A DNA stretch of 42,305 nucleotides from Lutacidiplasma sp049802875 (GTDB taxonomy: Archaea; Thermoplasmatota; Thermoplasmata; Lutacidiplasmatales; UBA184), in contig JBARNH010000041.1 of the NCBI GenBank assembly GCA_049802875.1, positions 1 through 42,305 on the forward strand, read 5' to 3'. The notes beneath the pieces were generated by a model. The model had not been told where the DNA came from and ran no database searches. It saw only the letters and a list, made by a program, of their open reading frames with translations. Both the position numbers and the translations under genes were made by a program. Positions 24,084-31,741 of the stretch are shown piece by piece; the stretch's first letter is position 1, and each line of letters starts with the position of its first letter.

Positions 24084-24170
24084 ATGCCCGAAGTTAGCGA
24101 AACGAAACCGTGCGGCGGAACGTCGAACTGCTGCTGTTGCTGCTGCTGCTGCGGTAAATCCTGTTGCTGA
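24084..24170 (+). CDS. Cys-rich 28-residue peptide (eight consecutive Cys)
   Basis: A very short frame not seen by normal gene finders. ATG at 24084, TGA at 24168-24170 overlapping the arsC ATG (TGATG). Eleven of 28 residues are Cys: Cys10, a run of eight (Cys16-Cys23), and Cys27-Cys28; the N-terminal part is polar (MPEVSETKPCGG). A Shine-Dalgarno-like GAGGA is 4-8 nt before the ATG. The overlap with arsC and its position right after the operator support real translation and co-regulation. A run of thiols is suited to bind As(III), Cu(I) or other soft metals, so a metallothionein-like buffer or arsenite shuttle is the natural guess, but I know no described family with this pattern. Simple expansion of a TGC repeat is an alternative explanation of the run. 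Confidence 0.65.
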   Translation: MPEVSETKPCGGTSNCCCCCCCCGKSCC

Positions 24171-24610
24171 TGGCCGACAGGTTCGTGCTGTTCATCTGCG
24201 TCGGGAACGCCGGCCGTTCGCTGATCGCCGAGGCGAGCTTCAACGCGAATCCCCCACCGGGGTGGCGCGCGATATCGGCGGGCACGAGACCCGCCGCGGC
24301 GCCCAACCCGCGCACCCAGCCGATGCTGGAGGAGGTGGGGCTGTCGCTCCCACCCCACGCTCCACAGCACCTCGCGGCCGACCTGATGGACCGCGCCGCC
24401 CTTCGGATCACGATGGGCTGCCTCGATGACGAGAGCTGTCCGACCCACCTCAAGTCGCTCGAGCGGCGCGATTGGCAGCTTCCCGACCCCGTGAATCTCG
24501 ACGACGAAGCCTTCCGCGGGGTACGCGACCGAGTGCTCGAGCTCGTCCGCGGGTTACGAACCGAATTGATCCTCGCGGACCGAGAAGCGGCCGACCGGGC
24601 GCCGTGCTGA
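24170..24610 (+). CDS. arsC: Arsenate reductase, thioredoxin-coupled type
   Basis: A 146-aa low-molecular-weight phosphatase-fold arsenate reductase. The P-loop is CVGNAGR (CX5R, Cys10 to Arg16), and the two further redox cysteines Cys84 and Cys90 in TMGCLDDESCP match the Cys10/Cys82/Cys89 relay of the Staphylococcus-type enzyme, which distinguishes it from simple tyrosine phosphatases; LPDP (residues 104-107) supplies the general acid Asp. It would reduce arsenate to arsenite using thioredoxin, for which trxB is at 2019-3026. I choose ATG 24170 (overlapping the Cys-peptide stop); an upstream in-frame TTG at 24164 is weaker. It ends overlapping the aquaporin start. Confidence 0.9.
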   Translation: MADRFVLFICVGNAGRSLIAEASFNANPPPGWRAISAGTRPAAAPNPRTQPMLEEVGLSLPPHAPQHLAADLMDRAALRITMGCLDDESCPTHLKSLERRDWQLPDPVNLDDEAFRGVRDRVLELVRGLRTELILADREAADRAPC

Positions 24611-25308
24611 CCGTGGGGAGCGAAACGATCGTTCGCCGGGTGTTCGCCGAGTCCGCGGGTACGGCGTTATTGGTCGGGATCGGCACCGGTGCGATCGTCG
24701 CCGCGGCGCGATTCGGCGGGGTTCCCCTAGGGGCCGTGGCGAGCGCGTGGTTTCTTGCGGTCCTCCTGCCGATGGTCCTCTTCGTGGAGGTGTCCGGCGC
24801 CCATTTGAACCCCGCGATCACGATCTCGCTGGCGGCGAGCGGCCGAATCGCGTGGCGGGAGGTTCCGCCCTACGTTCTCGGACAAAGCGTGGGCGCGCTC
24901 GTCGGGAGCGCCGTCGTCCTCGCGGCGTTCGGGGACGTCGCGCATCTCGGGGCCACCGTGCCCGCCAACGGCGATCTCGCCGCCGCCTTCCTCGCCGAAC
25001 TCTCGTTCACCGCGGCGTTGGTCGCCGCCGTGTTCACCCTCGCTGATCGGGGAAAGGGTCGCGGGCGGTGGCGGCTCCTGCTGCCCCCTGCGGTCGTGGG
25101 CCTCTCGACCTACGTGATCGGGCCTTGGACGGGGAGTTCGCTTAACCCAGCGCGGACGCTGGCTCCGGCGATTCTCTCGGCCACGTACACCGACCTATGG
25201 GTCTATCTGACCGCGGTGCCACTGGGGGCGCTCCTCGTCGCCGCATGGAAACCCCGCGCGGTCGACCGCCGAGCCCGTGGCCCCGGCCGGACGGACGTGT
25301 CCGCATGA
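24604..25308 (+). CDS. Aquaporin/MIP channel in arsenic operon
   Basis: A major intrinsic protein of about 234 aa with six hydrophobic helices and both pore half-helix motifs: NPA in SGAHLNPAITISLAAS and NPA in GSSLNPARTLAPAIL (with the selectivity-filter Arg after it). In Sinorhizobium an aquaporin (AqpS) replaces the ArsB pump: arsenite made by ArsC leaves the cell downhill through the channel. The same logic fits here, since arsC directly precedes it and no arsB or acr3 is present. Start is GTG 24604 (7-bp overlap with arsC) or the in-frame GTG at 24613. Confidence 0.88.
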   Translation: MLTVGSETIVRRVFAESAGTALLVGIGTGAIVAAARFGGVPLGAVASAWFLAVLLPMVLFVEVSGAHLNPAITISLAASGRIAWREVPPYVLGQSVGALVGSAVVLAAFGDVAHLGATVPANGDLAAAFLAELSFTAALVAAVFTLADRGKGRGRWRLLLPPAVVGLSTYVIGPWTGSSLNPARTLAPAILSATYTDLWVYLTAVPLGALLVAAWKPRAVDRRARGPGRTDVSA

Positions 25309-25385
25309 GGCGACGAACCCCGCGCGGCGCGCGCCCCAGCGGCCGCCCTCGACGCCGCACCGAGGGCGGGCCGGCGAGGAGCTCA

Positions 25386-27992
25386 CTAGTAGTGATGCGC
25401 CGGTGCCACCAGCGGCACGAAGTCCCCGCCGTCGTAGATGAACGTCGGCTGATAGATCCCGTAGATGTAGATGATCAGCGTGCCTCCGATCGGGCTCAGG
25501 GAGTAGGCGTCGACCGTCGTCACGTTCTCGTTGTAGGGAAGCGAGCCGACCGGGTTCACTGCGCCGTTGTAGGGGTTCGGATGCGTCACGGTGCTCCCGT
25601 AATCCCACCAGAAGTTCCCTCCCTGGTAGGACGAACCCACGATGCTTCCGAAGAGCGGGAAGAGCGGGAATCCGGCCGCCCAGTGCGGGATGAGCGCCGA
25701 CTGCTTCGCGATGTTCCACGCGTCCGTGTAGTGGAAACTGTCTCCGGAATAGAGGTTCAGCGGCAGCATCCACGCGGTCGTGGGGGTGGCGAAGTAGTTG
25801 TTGTAGACGAGGTCGTCCTGCTCGGCGAGCTCGAGGCCCAGTCCGACGTCGAATCCCGCCCAATCGGGGGCGACGCTCGTCGACGAGGTCGGGGGGGTCA
25901 CTTCCGTGAACCAGTTGCCCCAGACCGTGTTGTTCCCGCCGCCGACGTTCACCGCGCCGAAGAGCGTTCCCCCACTGAACATCAGTAGGGCTTGGCCCTC
26001 GGTCAAAAAGTGATCGCCCGCCACCAGGTTCTCCGACGACGCGTAGAAGATCACGTTGAACGTATCCCATTCGACCGGGTAGTACGTAGTGGCACCGAAC
26101 CAGCCCGAGATCGCGGAATCGACCAGGGCGACATGGCTCACGTCCCAGAACCAGAATTGCAGCTGGTTCGTCTGGGGGATGTTGGGCCCGGGGAACTGGA
26201 AGTCGTTGGTCGCGGTCGTGAAGCTTGCGCTCCCCAGCAGCGCGACCGAGGCCGTCGTCCCGTAGAGGAAGACCCCGGGGAAGACCGGGAACACGTAGTC
26301 ATTGTAGACGCCGAAGACCGCGGACAGAGGGTGCTCTTGGTTGTTGAACAGGACGTACGGGTCCCACGTCGATCCGGTGCCGAAATTCGAGATTGCCGCG
26401 AGCTGCGAGTTCGAGAACGCCCAGAGCGGCGTGTACACTCCCTCACGGAAGTTCGGCTGGAGGTGAATGACGACCGTCATGGCGCTCGTGACGTGGAGCG
26501 TCATAGAGTAGGGCGTGTAGTCGCTCAATTCCACCGTGATCCCATACGTGCCCGGCGTTAACCAGAACGTCTCGCCGTACGCCCCCGGTGCCGCGATGGG
26601 CTCCCCGACGAGGAAGTTCCGGAGGGTCGTCGAAGTGGTGTTGACCGGGGTGAAGATGTCGAACGCGTTGGACGGCGTCACGGCAATCGTCACCGGCGCG
26701 CTCCCCTCGGGGGCCCCGGCATTCCACAGACCCCGCAGGATCGTCGGTCCGCCCGTCATCGTTCCGTAGTCGGGGAGTCCGCTCGGTCCGCCGGGGCCCG
26801 AGGCCCACGCGACGTTTGCTCCGACCACGGTCTCGCCCGTCTCCCCACCGTAGTTGTAGGCCGAAGGGGTCGCTCGGTAGGAGTGGGTCGCGGCGTCCCA
26901 ATAGGCGAGGCCCAAGGTCGCGTCCGCGGCGGCCAGGTCCCCGTTGCTACCGCCGTTCGGACCGCCCAGGACCAGCTCGTAGTCGTCCGTCAGGCCGAGG
27001 GGGTTGTACGAATAGCCGTTGGCCGTGTAGTTGGCGGGGATCGAGACCGGGGGTCCGGTCGTCGGATTCGACGGGGTCCCGACCGAGTTGAAGACGACGT
27101 AGTCGTAGGGGACCATGAAGTCGTCACCGGGATGCGTGGTGCTGGAGACCCCCGCAGTGAACGTGACCGCGTTGCGCCCGTCGACGATGGACGAGTTCAT
27201 GTAGAGCGACAGGTCGAACGGATAGACGACCGGGAACGGCACGAACAGCTCCGAGTAGTAGTAGCCCAGGGCACCGTAGTCGCTGAAGTCATCGACCGCC
27301 CCCCCGGAAAGGCCGCTCGCATAGAGGGCGTTCGACGAGATCGGCTGGCCCGAGAAGTTCCAGACGTTGGTGATGAGAATCATGAAGTTCGCCTGTGCGT
27401 AGTAGAGGACGACGTTCTGGGTCCAAAAGGAGAAACTGGAGTTTCCGAACAGGGTGACGTCCGTCGCGACCGCGTTGAGCTGGATCCCGTAGCTATCGGG
27501 GGAACTCGCGAATAGGTCGAGGGGCTGGATCCCCACGGCGTTGGTGTCGACCTGACCCCAAAGGCTCGTGGTGTTGAGAATCGTCGGAACGACGGAGCCG
27601 CCCGGTCCCTGACTGAGTCCGAAGTATCCCAAGCCGACCGGCGCGGGGATGCCGGTGTACAGCGGGGTGACATGGCCCGACGCTTCGGCTTGCACAAGTT
27701 GGGCAGGAGAAGCCGAAGGGCGGGGAACAGAGATGACGCGCGGGTTTAGACCGGCCGCGCTGGTGGCGGCCAAGGCATGGGAAGCCATCTGGGAGGCGAG
27801 ATTCGGCGCGGACGTCGCGCTGGCCGGTTCGGCGGCGCCGCTCGAGGACGCCGACGTGACCGTTCCGGCGCTCCTCAGGCTCGATGCGGTGGCCGGGGAC
27901 GCCGGACCTCCGGCTGCTCCGATTATCGGAGCGAGAACCATCGTTACGGCCAAAATCAGGGCCCAAAGGATACCTCGATGTACGGCGCCCAT
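25386..27992 (-). CDS. Thermopsin-family secreted acid protease
   Basis: A large secreted protein of 868 aa. Residues 1-26 form a signal peptide (hydrophobic run LWALILAVTMVLAPIIGA). An Ala/Ser/Thr-rich stretch of about 75 residues follows, as in a cleaved propeptide. The mature part starts with the family block TPLYTGIPAPVGLGYFGL, then IQPLDLFASSPDSYGIQLNAV, FWTQNVVLYYAQANFMILITNVWNFS and further Tyr/Phe/Asn/Gly-rich beta segments typical of peptidase family A5. Thermopsins work outside the cell at low pH and lack the usual aspartic-protease motif. No membrane anchor is seen at the C-terminus. Supports an acidic habitat. A convergent gap of 77 nt separates it from the aquaporin gene. Confidence 0.88.
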   Translation of the reverse strand: MGAVHRGILWALILAVTMVLAPIIGAAGGPASPATASSLRSAGTVTSASSSGAAEPASATSAPNLASQMASHALAATSAAGLNPRVISVPRPSASPAQLVQAEASGHVTPLYTGIPAPVGLGYFGLSQGPGGSVVPTILNTTSLWGQVDTNAVGIQPLDLFASSPDSYGIQLNAVATDVTLFGNSSFSFWTQNVVLYYAQANFMILITNVWNFSGQPISSNALYASGLSGGAVDDFSDYGALGYYYSELFVPFPVVYPFDLSLYMNSSIVDGRNAVTFTAGVSSTTHPGDDFMVPYDYVVFNSVGTPSNPTTGPPVSIPANYTANGYSYNPLGLTDDYELVLGGPNGGSNGDLAAADATLGLAYWDAATHSYRATPSAYNYGGETGETVVGANVAWASGPGGPSGLPDYGTMTGGPTILRGLWNAGAPEGSAPVTIAVTPSNAFDIFTPVNTTSTTLRNFLVGEPIAAPGAYGETFWLTPGTYGITVELSDYTPYSMTLHVTSAMTVVIHLQPNFREGVYTPLWAFSNSQLAAISNFGTGSTWDPYVLFNNQEHPLSAVFGVYNDYVFPVFPGVFLYGTTASVALLGSASFTTATNDFQFPGPNIPQTNQLQFWFWDVSHVALVDSAISGWFGATTYYPVEWDTFNVIFYASSENLVAGDHFLTEGQALLMFSGGTLFGAVNVGGGNNTVWGNWFTEVTPPTSSTSVAPDWAGFDVGLGLELAEQDDLVYNNYFATPTTAWMLPLNLYSGDSFHYTDAWNIAKQSALIPHWAAGFPLFPLFGSIVGSSYQGGNFWWDYGSTVTHPNPYNGAVNPVGSLPYNENVTTVDAYSLSPIGGTLIIYIYGIYQPTFIYDGGDFVPLVAPAHHY

Positions 27993-27994
27993 AG

Positions 27995-28013
27995 CGGAGC
28001 TCGGAAAGCTCCG
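27995..28013. repeat. Inverted repeat in thermopsin promoter
   Basis: CGGAGCT, 5 nt, AGCTCCG: a perfect 7-bp inverted repeat lying between the TATA-like element and the start codon of the thermopsin gene, a typical repressor position. Confidence 0.45.
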
Positions 28014-28017
28014 AGTC

Positions 28018-28024
28018 GTATCAA
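28018..28024 (-). promoter_or_regulatory. TATA-like promoter of thermopsin gene
   Basis: The minus strand reads TTGATAC, centred about 29 nt before the ATG at 27992. Confidence 0.35.
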
Positions 28025-28429
28025 GGCTCCGATATTCGCAAGATTCGCGCGTGTTTGGGACGGCCGAAACCGCCGGAATGGGCCTCCCCGTCTCATTCGC
28101 TAAGGGAAAGCCCCGGCTTTCCTCACTCTCACCGGCCCGTCCTACGGCCCCACCCGGAAGGGTCGCGCGTTGCTCGAGCCCACGATTTCCTGACCACGAC
28201 TCGAGGGAGGATCAGCGGATCCACAAGCTCACCTGGCAGGGCTCGACGATTTTCTCGCACCTCGTTGACCTCCCCACTCACCTCGGACGTCGCTCGAGTT
28301 TTGGAACTCCCGCGCGGGCGACATCTTTCGACGAATCTGAGGATATTTGAACCTCGTGGAGATGGGAGCGCCGGTCGATCGGCGCCGCGGGAAAGTGGCG
28401 TTTCGACAAGGAGAGAGCAGGACCGACCC
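28025..28429. other. Divergent intergenic region, no gene seen
   Basis: About 400 nt between the thermopsin and methyltransferase genes. Frames on both strands are Arg/Ser/Pro-rich and look non-coding. It holds one TATA-like site at 28341 and a Shine-Dalgarno-like AAGGAG at 28408-28413. Confidence 0.5.
28341..28348 (+). promoter_or_regulatory. TATA-like promoter of methyltransferase gene
   Basis: GGATATTT, an AT-rich island in GC-rich surroundings. It predicts a leader of about 60 nt, with the AAGGAG ribosome-binding site 17-22 nt before the ATG at 28430; the leadered arrangement differs from most genes here. Confidence 0.35.
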
Positions 28430-29128
28430 ATGACCAGCGAATGGCTGGAGTGGCATCGAAACTACGACGACGACCCGACGATGAGACGTCGACTGAGGGC
28501 GGTGCAGGAACGCATCCGAGAGGCTCTTGAGCGGCACCCACCCGGCCCCGTCCGGGTAATCAGCGCCTGCGCCGGGGACGGCCGGGACCTGCTCGGAATC
28601 TTGGCGACGCACCCCCGGGCCTCGCAGGTGCGGGCCTGCTTGATCGAGCTCGCACCGGAGCTCGTCAGGGCGGGGCGTGAGCGTGCCGCCCGGAAGGGAC
28701 TCGTCGGAGCCGATTTCCGTCAAGGAGACGCCTCGACCTCTCGAGCGTACGTCGGTGCCGTCCCGGCGGATGTCGTGATGATGTGCGGGATATTCGGCAA
28801 CGTCACGGACGACGATATTCGGAACACGATCCGGCACTTGCCCGAACTCTGCGCGCGGAACGCCACGGTGATCTGGACCCGAGGACGATTCGCACCGGAC
28901 CTCACGCCGACGATCCGCGGCTGGTTCGCCGAAACGGGTTTCGAAGAGTTGTCGTTTGTGACGATCCCCCATTCGACGAAAGCGGTGGGAGCGCACCGGC
29001 TCGTTGCAGCGCCGAAGCCGTTTCGGAGAAACGTCCGACTCTTCACCTTCCTTCCCGCGGAGAAGAGGCCCTCGAATCTCTCCGCGACGGCCCCACCGAA
29101 ACGACCGGTCCGAAGGAAGGCGGCGTAG
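28430..29128 (+). CDS. Class I SAM-dependent methyltransferase
   Basis: A 232-aa methyltransferase. After WLEWHRNYDDDP and a helical N-terminus, motif I is VISACAGDGRDLLG, the acidic strand is ACLIELAPEL, and VVMMCGIFGNVTDDDI, followed by NATVIWTRGRFAPDLTPTIRGWF, gives the later strands. The same set of phrases (WLEWH at the start, GIFGN, TVIWTR) is, from memory, typical of an uncharacterised methyltransferase group frequent in actinobacteria. The substrate is unknown. The last ~25 residues are a Lys/Arg/Pro-rich tail. I chose ATG 28430 because homology starts there; the upstream frame is not protein-like. Confidence 0.88.
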   Translation: MTSEWLEWHRNYDDDPTMRRRLRAVQERIREALERHPPGPVRVISACAGDGRDLLGILATHPRASQVRACLIELAPELVRAGRERAARKGLVGADFRQGDASTSRAYVGAVPADVVMMCGIFGNVTDDDIRNTIRHLPELCARNATVIWTRGRFAPDLTPTIRGWFAETGFEELSFVTIPHSTKAVGAHRLVAAPKPFRRNVRLFTFLPAEKRPSNLSATAPPKRPVRRKAA

Positions 29129-29170
29129 GCTCGGCAGAGCCTCCCGCGGTCCTGCCTGGGGAGAAGCGAG

Positions 29171-29178
29171 AAGTATCT
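29171..29178 (+). promoter_or_regulatory. TATA-like promoter of toroid protein gene
   Basis: AAGTATCT, centred about 34 nt before the GTG at 29208, in the 79-nt gap after the methyltransferase gene. Confidence 0.3.
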
Positions 29179-29207
29179 TGCCCGGATCGTCGGCAGGGCG
29201 ACCGGGA

Positions 29208-30167
29208 GTGGATCGAGAGGAACCCGGAGTTCGCTGGCTTCTCCACTCGAGGGACCCGTCGGTGCGGTACTTCGCCCTCACCGAGAGTCTCGGGGAGTCG
29301 GAGAGGTCCGGAGCGTTGCGAGCGGCGAAGCGGCAGATCCCGCAGGGAGCTCGTCTTCGGGCACTGCTCTCCGGCCAGCGAGCCGACGGTGGATTCGGCG
29401 TGGGTTGGTACAAGAAGTGGGGCGGGGAGACTTGGCGAATGGTCTCGGCTGTCGAGCTGGGGGTCCCGCCCGAAAGTCCAGTGGCCCGCCGAGCGGCCAA
29501 CTACGTACTCTCTCGTCTCCCGTTGGCCCGGGTCGAACCCCACCAGGTACGCGGCCGATTCCGATTGCACGCCTCCGTGCTCGGCAACCCCTTAGGTGTG
29601 TGCGCTCGGCTCGGATTGGCCGACGACCCACGAGTCCGGCGAATCGCCCACTCGCTCGTCCGCTGGCAATGGCCCGACGGTGGGTGGAATTGTGACTCGT
29701 CGGAGGACGCGAGGCACTCCTCCTTTTACGAGAGCCCCGCGCCGCTCTGGGGGCTGAGCGAATACCTCCGGGCAACGAACGACGCGGCCGTTCGCACGGC
29801 GGTCGACCGGGTGGCTGAGCTGTTCCTGCGGCATCGACTGTTCCGGTCCTGTCACGGGGAGGAAGTGATCGACCAACGATGGATTCGGCTCCACTATCCG
29901 GTCTACTGGCACTACGACATCTTGCAGGCACTTCGCGTGCTGGATCGGGCCGGCAAGTTGGGCGACCCGCGGACCCGAGAGGCCCTCGCCCTCCTCGAGT
30001 CCAAGCGGGCCGACGACGGCACCTGGCGTGCCGAAGGGCAGTTCTGGCGCCGGGGACCCGTGAGCGCTCCCAATACGGAGGTCGTCGACTGGGGTGGAGA
30101 CGGACCCAACGAGATGATCACCCTGAACGCGCTCCGGGTTCTCGTGCGGTCGGGTCGCGTCCCCTGA
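29208..30167 (+). CDS. Alpha/alpha-toroid protein (prenyltransferase/squalene-cyclase-like repeats)
   Basis: A 319-aa protein built of repeated helical hairpins with Gly-rich turns of the QxxDGGF/W type: SGQRADGGFGVGWYKKWGG, RWQWPDGGWNCD and ESKRADDGTWRAEG. This is the alpha/alpha-barrel of squalene cyclases and protein prenyltransferases, but the catalytic DXDD of cyclases is not visible and the protein is only about half their size. Stand-alone proteins of this kind are uncharacterised. The GTG at 29208 begins at the start of the repeat region; the longer open frame upstream overlaps the methyltransferase gene and is Arg-rich, so I rejected it. Confidence 0.75.
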   Translation: MDREEPGVRWLLHSRDPSVRYFALTESLGESERSGALRAAKRQIPQGARLRALLSGQRADGGFGVGWYKKWGGETWRMVSAVELGVPPESPVARRAANYVLSRLPLARVEPHQVRGRFRLHASVLGNPLGVCARLGLADDPRVRRIAHSLVRWQWPDGGWNCDSSEDARHSSFYESPAPLWGLSEYLRATNDAAVRTAVDRVAELFLRHRLFRSCHGEEVIDQRWIRLHYPVYWHYDILQALRVLDRAGKLGDPRTREALALLESKRADDGTWRAEGQFWRRGPVSAPNTEVVDWGGDGPNEMITLNALRVLVRSGRVP

Positions 30168-30229
30168 CGCGCAGCCGAGCGAACCGAAAGGGTGCCTCCG
30201 ACCGATCGACCGCAGGGCGACGCGCGACG

Positions 30230-31588
30230 TCACGAAGGTCGCATCGATGTGATCCGGAGTATCGCTGAGGCGGACCGATCGATGTCGTCATCGGTGGTCG
30301 CCCACGAGGCCACGCTGATCCGCATCGCGGCCGTGCCGTGCCAGACGGTGCCGCCGCACCAGCAGGTTCCGTCCCGTTGCACTGCCTCGATCACACGTCG
30401 CGTCTCGTCGTCGCTCCCAAACGAGACGAGGACCTGGTTCAAGACGACCTCGTTCAGGATCCGGCATCCTCCGCCGCGGAGCAGAGTCGCCATCCGGAAC
30501 GCGTGCCGACAACACCCTTCGATCAGGTCGGCCAGCCCCGACCGTCCGAGCGACCGGAGGGCGGCCCAGGCATCGACGCCTCGGGCTCTACGCGACATCT
30601 CCGGGACCTAATCCATCGGCTCTCCCAACATCGACTGAGGCAAGTACGCCGATGGGGCTCCCGCCATCGCCGCTCGGAGATGCCGTCCCTCGCGGACGTA
30701 GACCACCCCACTGTCGTACGGGACGTTGAGCCACTTGTGGGCGTCGGTCGCCCACGAATCTGCTCGTTCGACCCCCGCCGTCAACGGTCGACGGCCCGGG
30801 CTCGCGTGGGCCCACAGGCCGAAGGCGGCGTCCACATGCACCCATGCCCCCGCTCGATGCGCCTGCTCGCAGACCTCGCCGACGGGGTCAAACGCACCGG
30901 TGTTCACGTTCCCTACTTGGACGCACACCACGGTCGGCCCGTGGATATCTGGGACCCGATCCGCGCACATCCGCCCCTGGTCGTCGACCGGAACCCGGAC
31001 GACCCGATCTCTACCGAACCCGAGGAGCGAGAGCGCCTTGAGCACCGATACGTGGACCTCCTCTCCGACGACCACCGTCACGGGCGGGGCATCGAAGAGG
31101 CCCCGGGTTTCGACATCCCATCCGGCGGTCTCCAGCACCGAGTGCCGTGCGGCGGCCAACGCCGAGAAGTTGGCCATCGTATCGCCCGAGACGAACGCTC
31201 CGCGCGCGACCGGGGGAATCCCCAGCAGCTCCCGAATCCATTCCAGCGCTGTCGTCTCCAATCGGGTCGCCACCGGGGACATCGACTGTACGGCAGTGTT
31301 TTGATCCCACGCTCCGGCGAGCCAGTTGGCCGCAAGCGCGGCGGGTACGGAGCTCCCGATGACGAACCCGAAGTACCTCCCCCCCGCGGTGCCGACGGTC
31401 GCCGGGGAACCGAACTCGTCGAGCTGTTGAAGGACGGACGACGGGTCTTCTCCCTTCTCCGGGAGCGCCCCGCAGAGACGATCGACTCCCGCGATCGCCG
31501 CTTCGTTCGGTGCCACCGGACGGGCTTTCAGCGACTCCAGGTAACGGTTCGCTCGAGCTGCCACGTCGATGAGTAGACTCTCCGTCAT
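30230..31588 (-). pseudogene. PLP-dependent decarboxylase interrupted by in-frame TAG
   Basis: A group II (aromatic amino acid/glutamate type) PLP decarboxylase. Reading straight through one TAG at 30608-30610 gives 452 codons, the normal family length, with no frame change. Before the stop: SPVATRLETTALEWIRELLG, VNVNTGAFDPV-like cofactor region, HVDAAFGLWA and the PLP lysine Lys285 in TDAHKWLNVPYDSG. After it: VPEMSRRARGVDAWAALRSLGRSG, LNQVLVSFG, DGTCWCGGT and MRISVASWATT, all well conserved. The residue at codon 327 is normally aromatic, often Trp in (D)W(T/V)PE, so a single TGG-to-TAG change explains it. Without readthrough the product lacks the C-terminal domain. ATG at 31588. Convergent with the toroid gene. 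Confidence 0.85.
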
Positions 31589-31613
31589 ATTCCGTCCGAG
31601 AACGGATTCCCGA

Positions 31614-31625
31614 CTCAAGGTTGAG
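31614..31625. repeat. Small inverted repeat between decarboxylase and glgE
   Basis: CTCAA GG TTGAG, 26 nt upstream of the decarboxylase ATG in the 153-nt divergent region. A possible operator, but short. Confidence 0.25.
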
Positions 31626-31701
31626 CTTTCCGACGAGGCCGGAAGCACCGCCTTAGTTGGGGCCCTGCGACCCCTTCCAGCGACCGGGCGGTGCGCGGGT
31701 G

Positions 31702-31711
31702 GGGATTTGTA
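31702..31711 (+). promoter_or_regulatory. Weak TATA-like promoter of glgE operon
   Basis: GGATTTGTAG, an AT-richer patch centred about 35 nt before the glgE ATG at 31742. Weak match; no better candidate is seen. Confidence 0.25.
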
Positions 31712-31741
31712 GCGTCGGATGCCTGACTACAGCGCCAAACC

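Noticed and set aside
24129..24152. TGC trinucleotide run as a mere microsatellite
   Set aside because: It includes TGT codons, lies in a frame with start, stop and overlap to arsC, and is flanked by further Cys codons; still listed as an alternative in the feature entry.
24094..24453. Gln-run or Ser-run proteins on the minus strand opposite the TGC repeats
   Set aside because: These are the complement of the Cys codons and of arsC; no promoter or ribosome-binding signal, and the plus strand explains the sequence.
28055..28429. Upstream extension of the methyltransferase frame
   Set aside because: Arg/Ser/Pro-rich without domain similarity; it would span the promoter region, and the conserved N-terminus begins at 28430.
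30608..30610. Pyrrolysine at the amber codon of the decarboxylase
   Set aside because: The position is normally aromatic (often Trp), no Pyl-dependent methylamine methyltransferase context is present, and TAG ends several other genes here. Kept only as a remote option.
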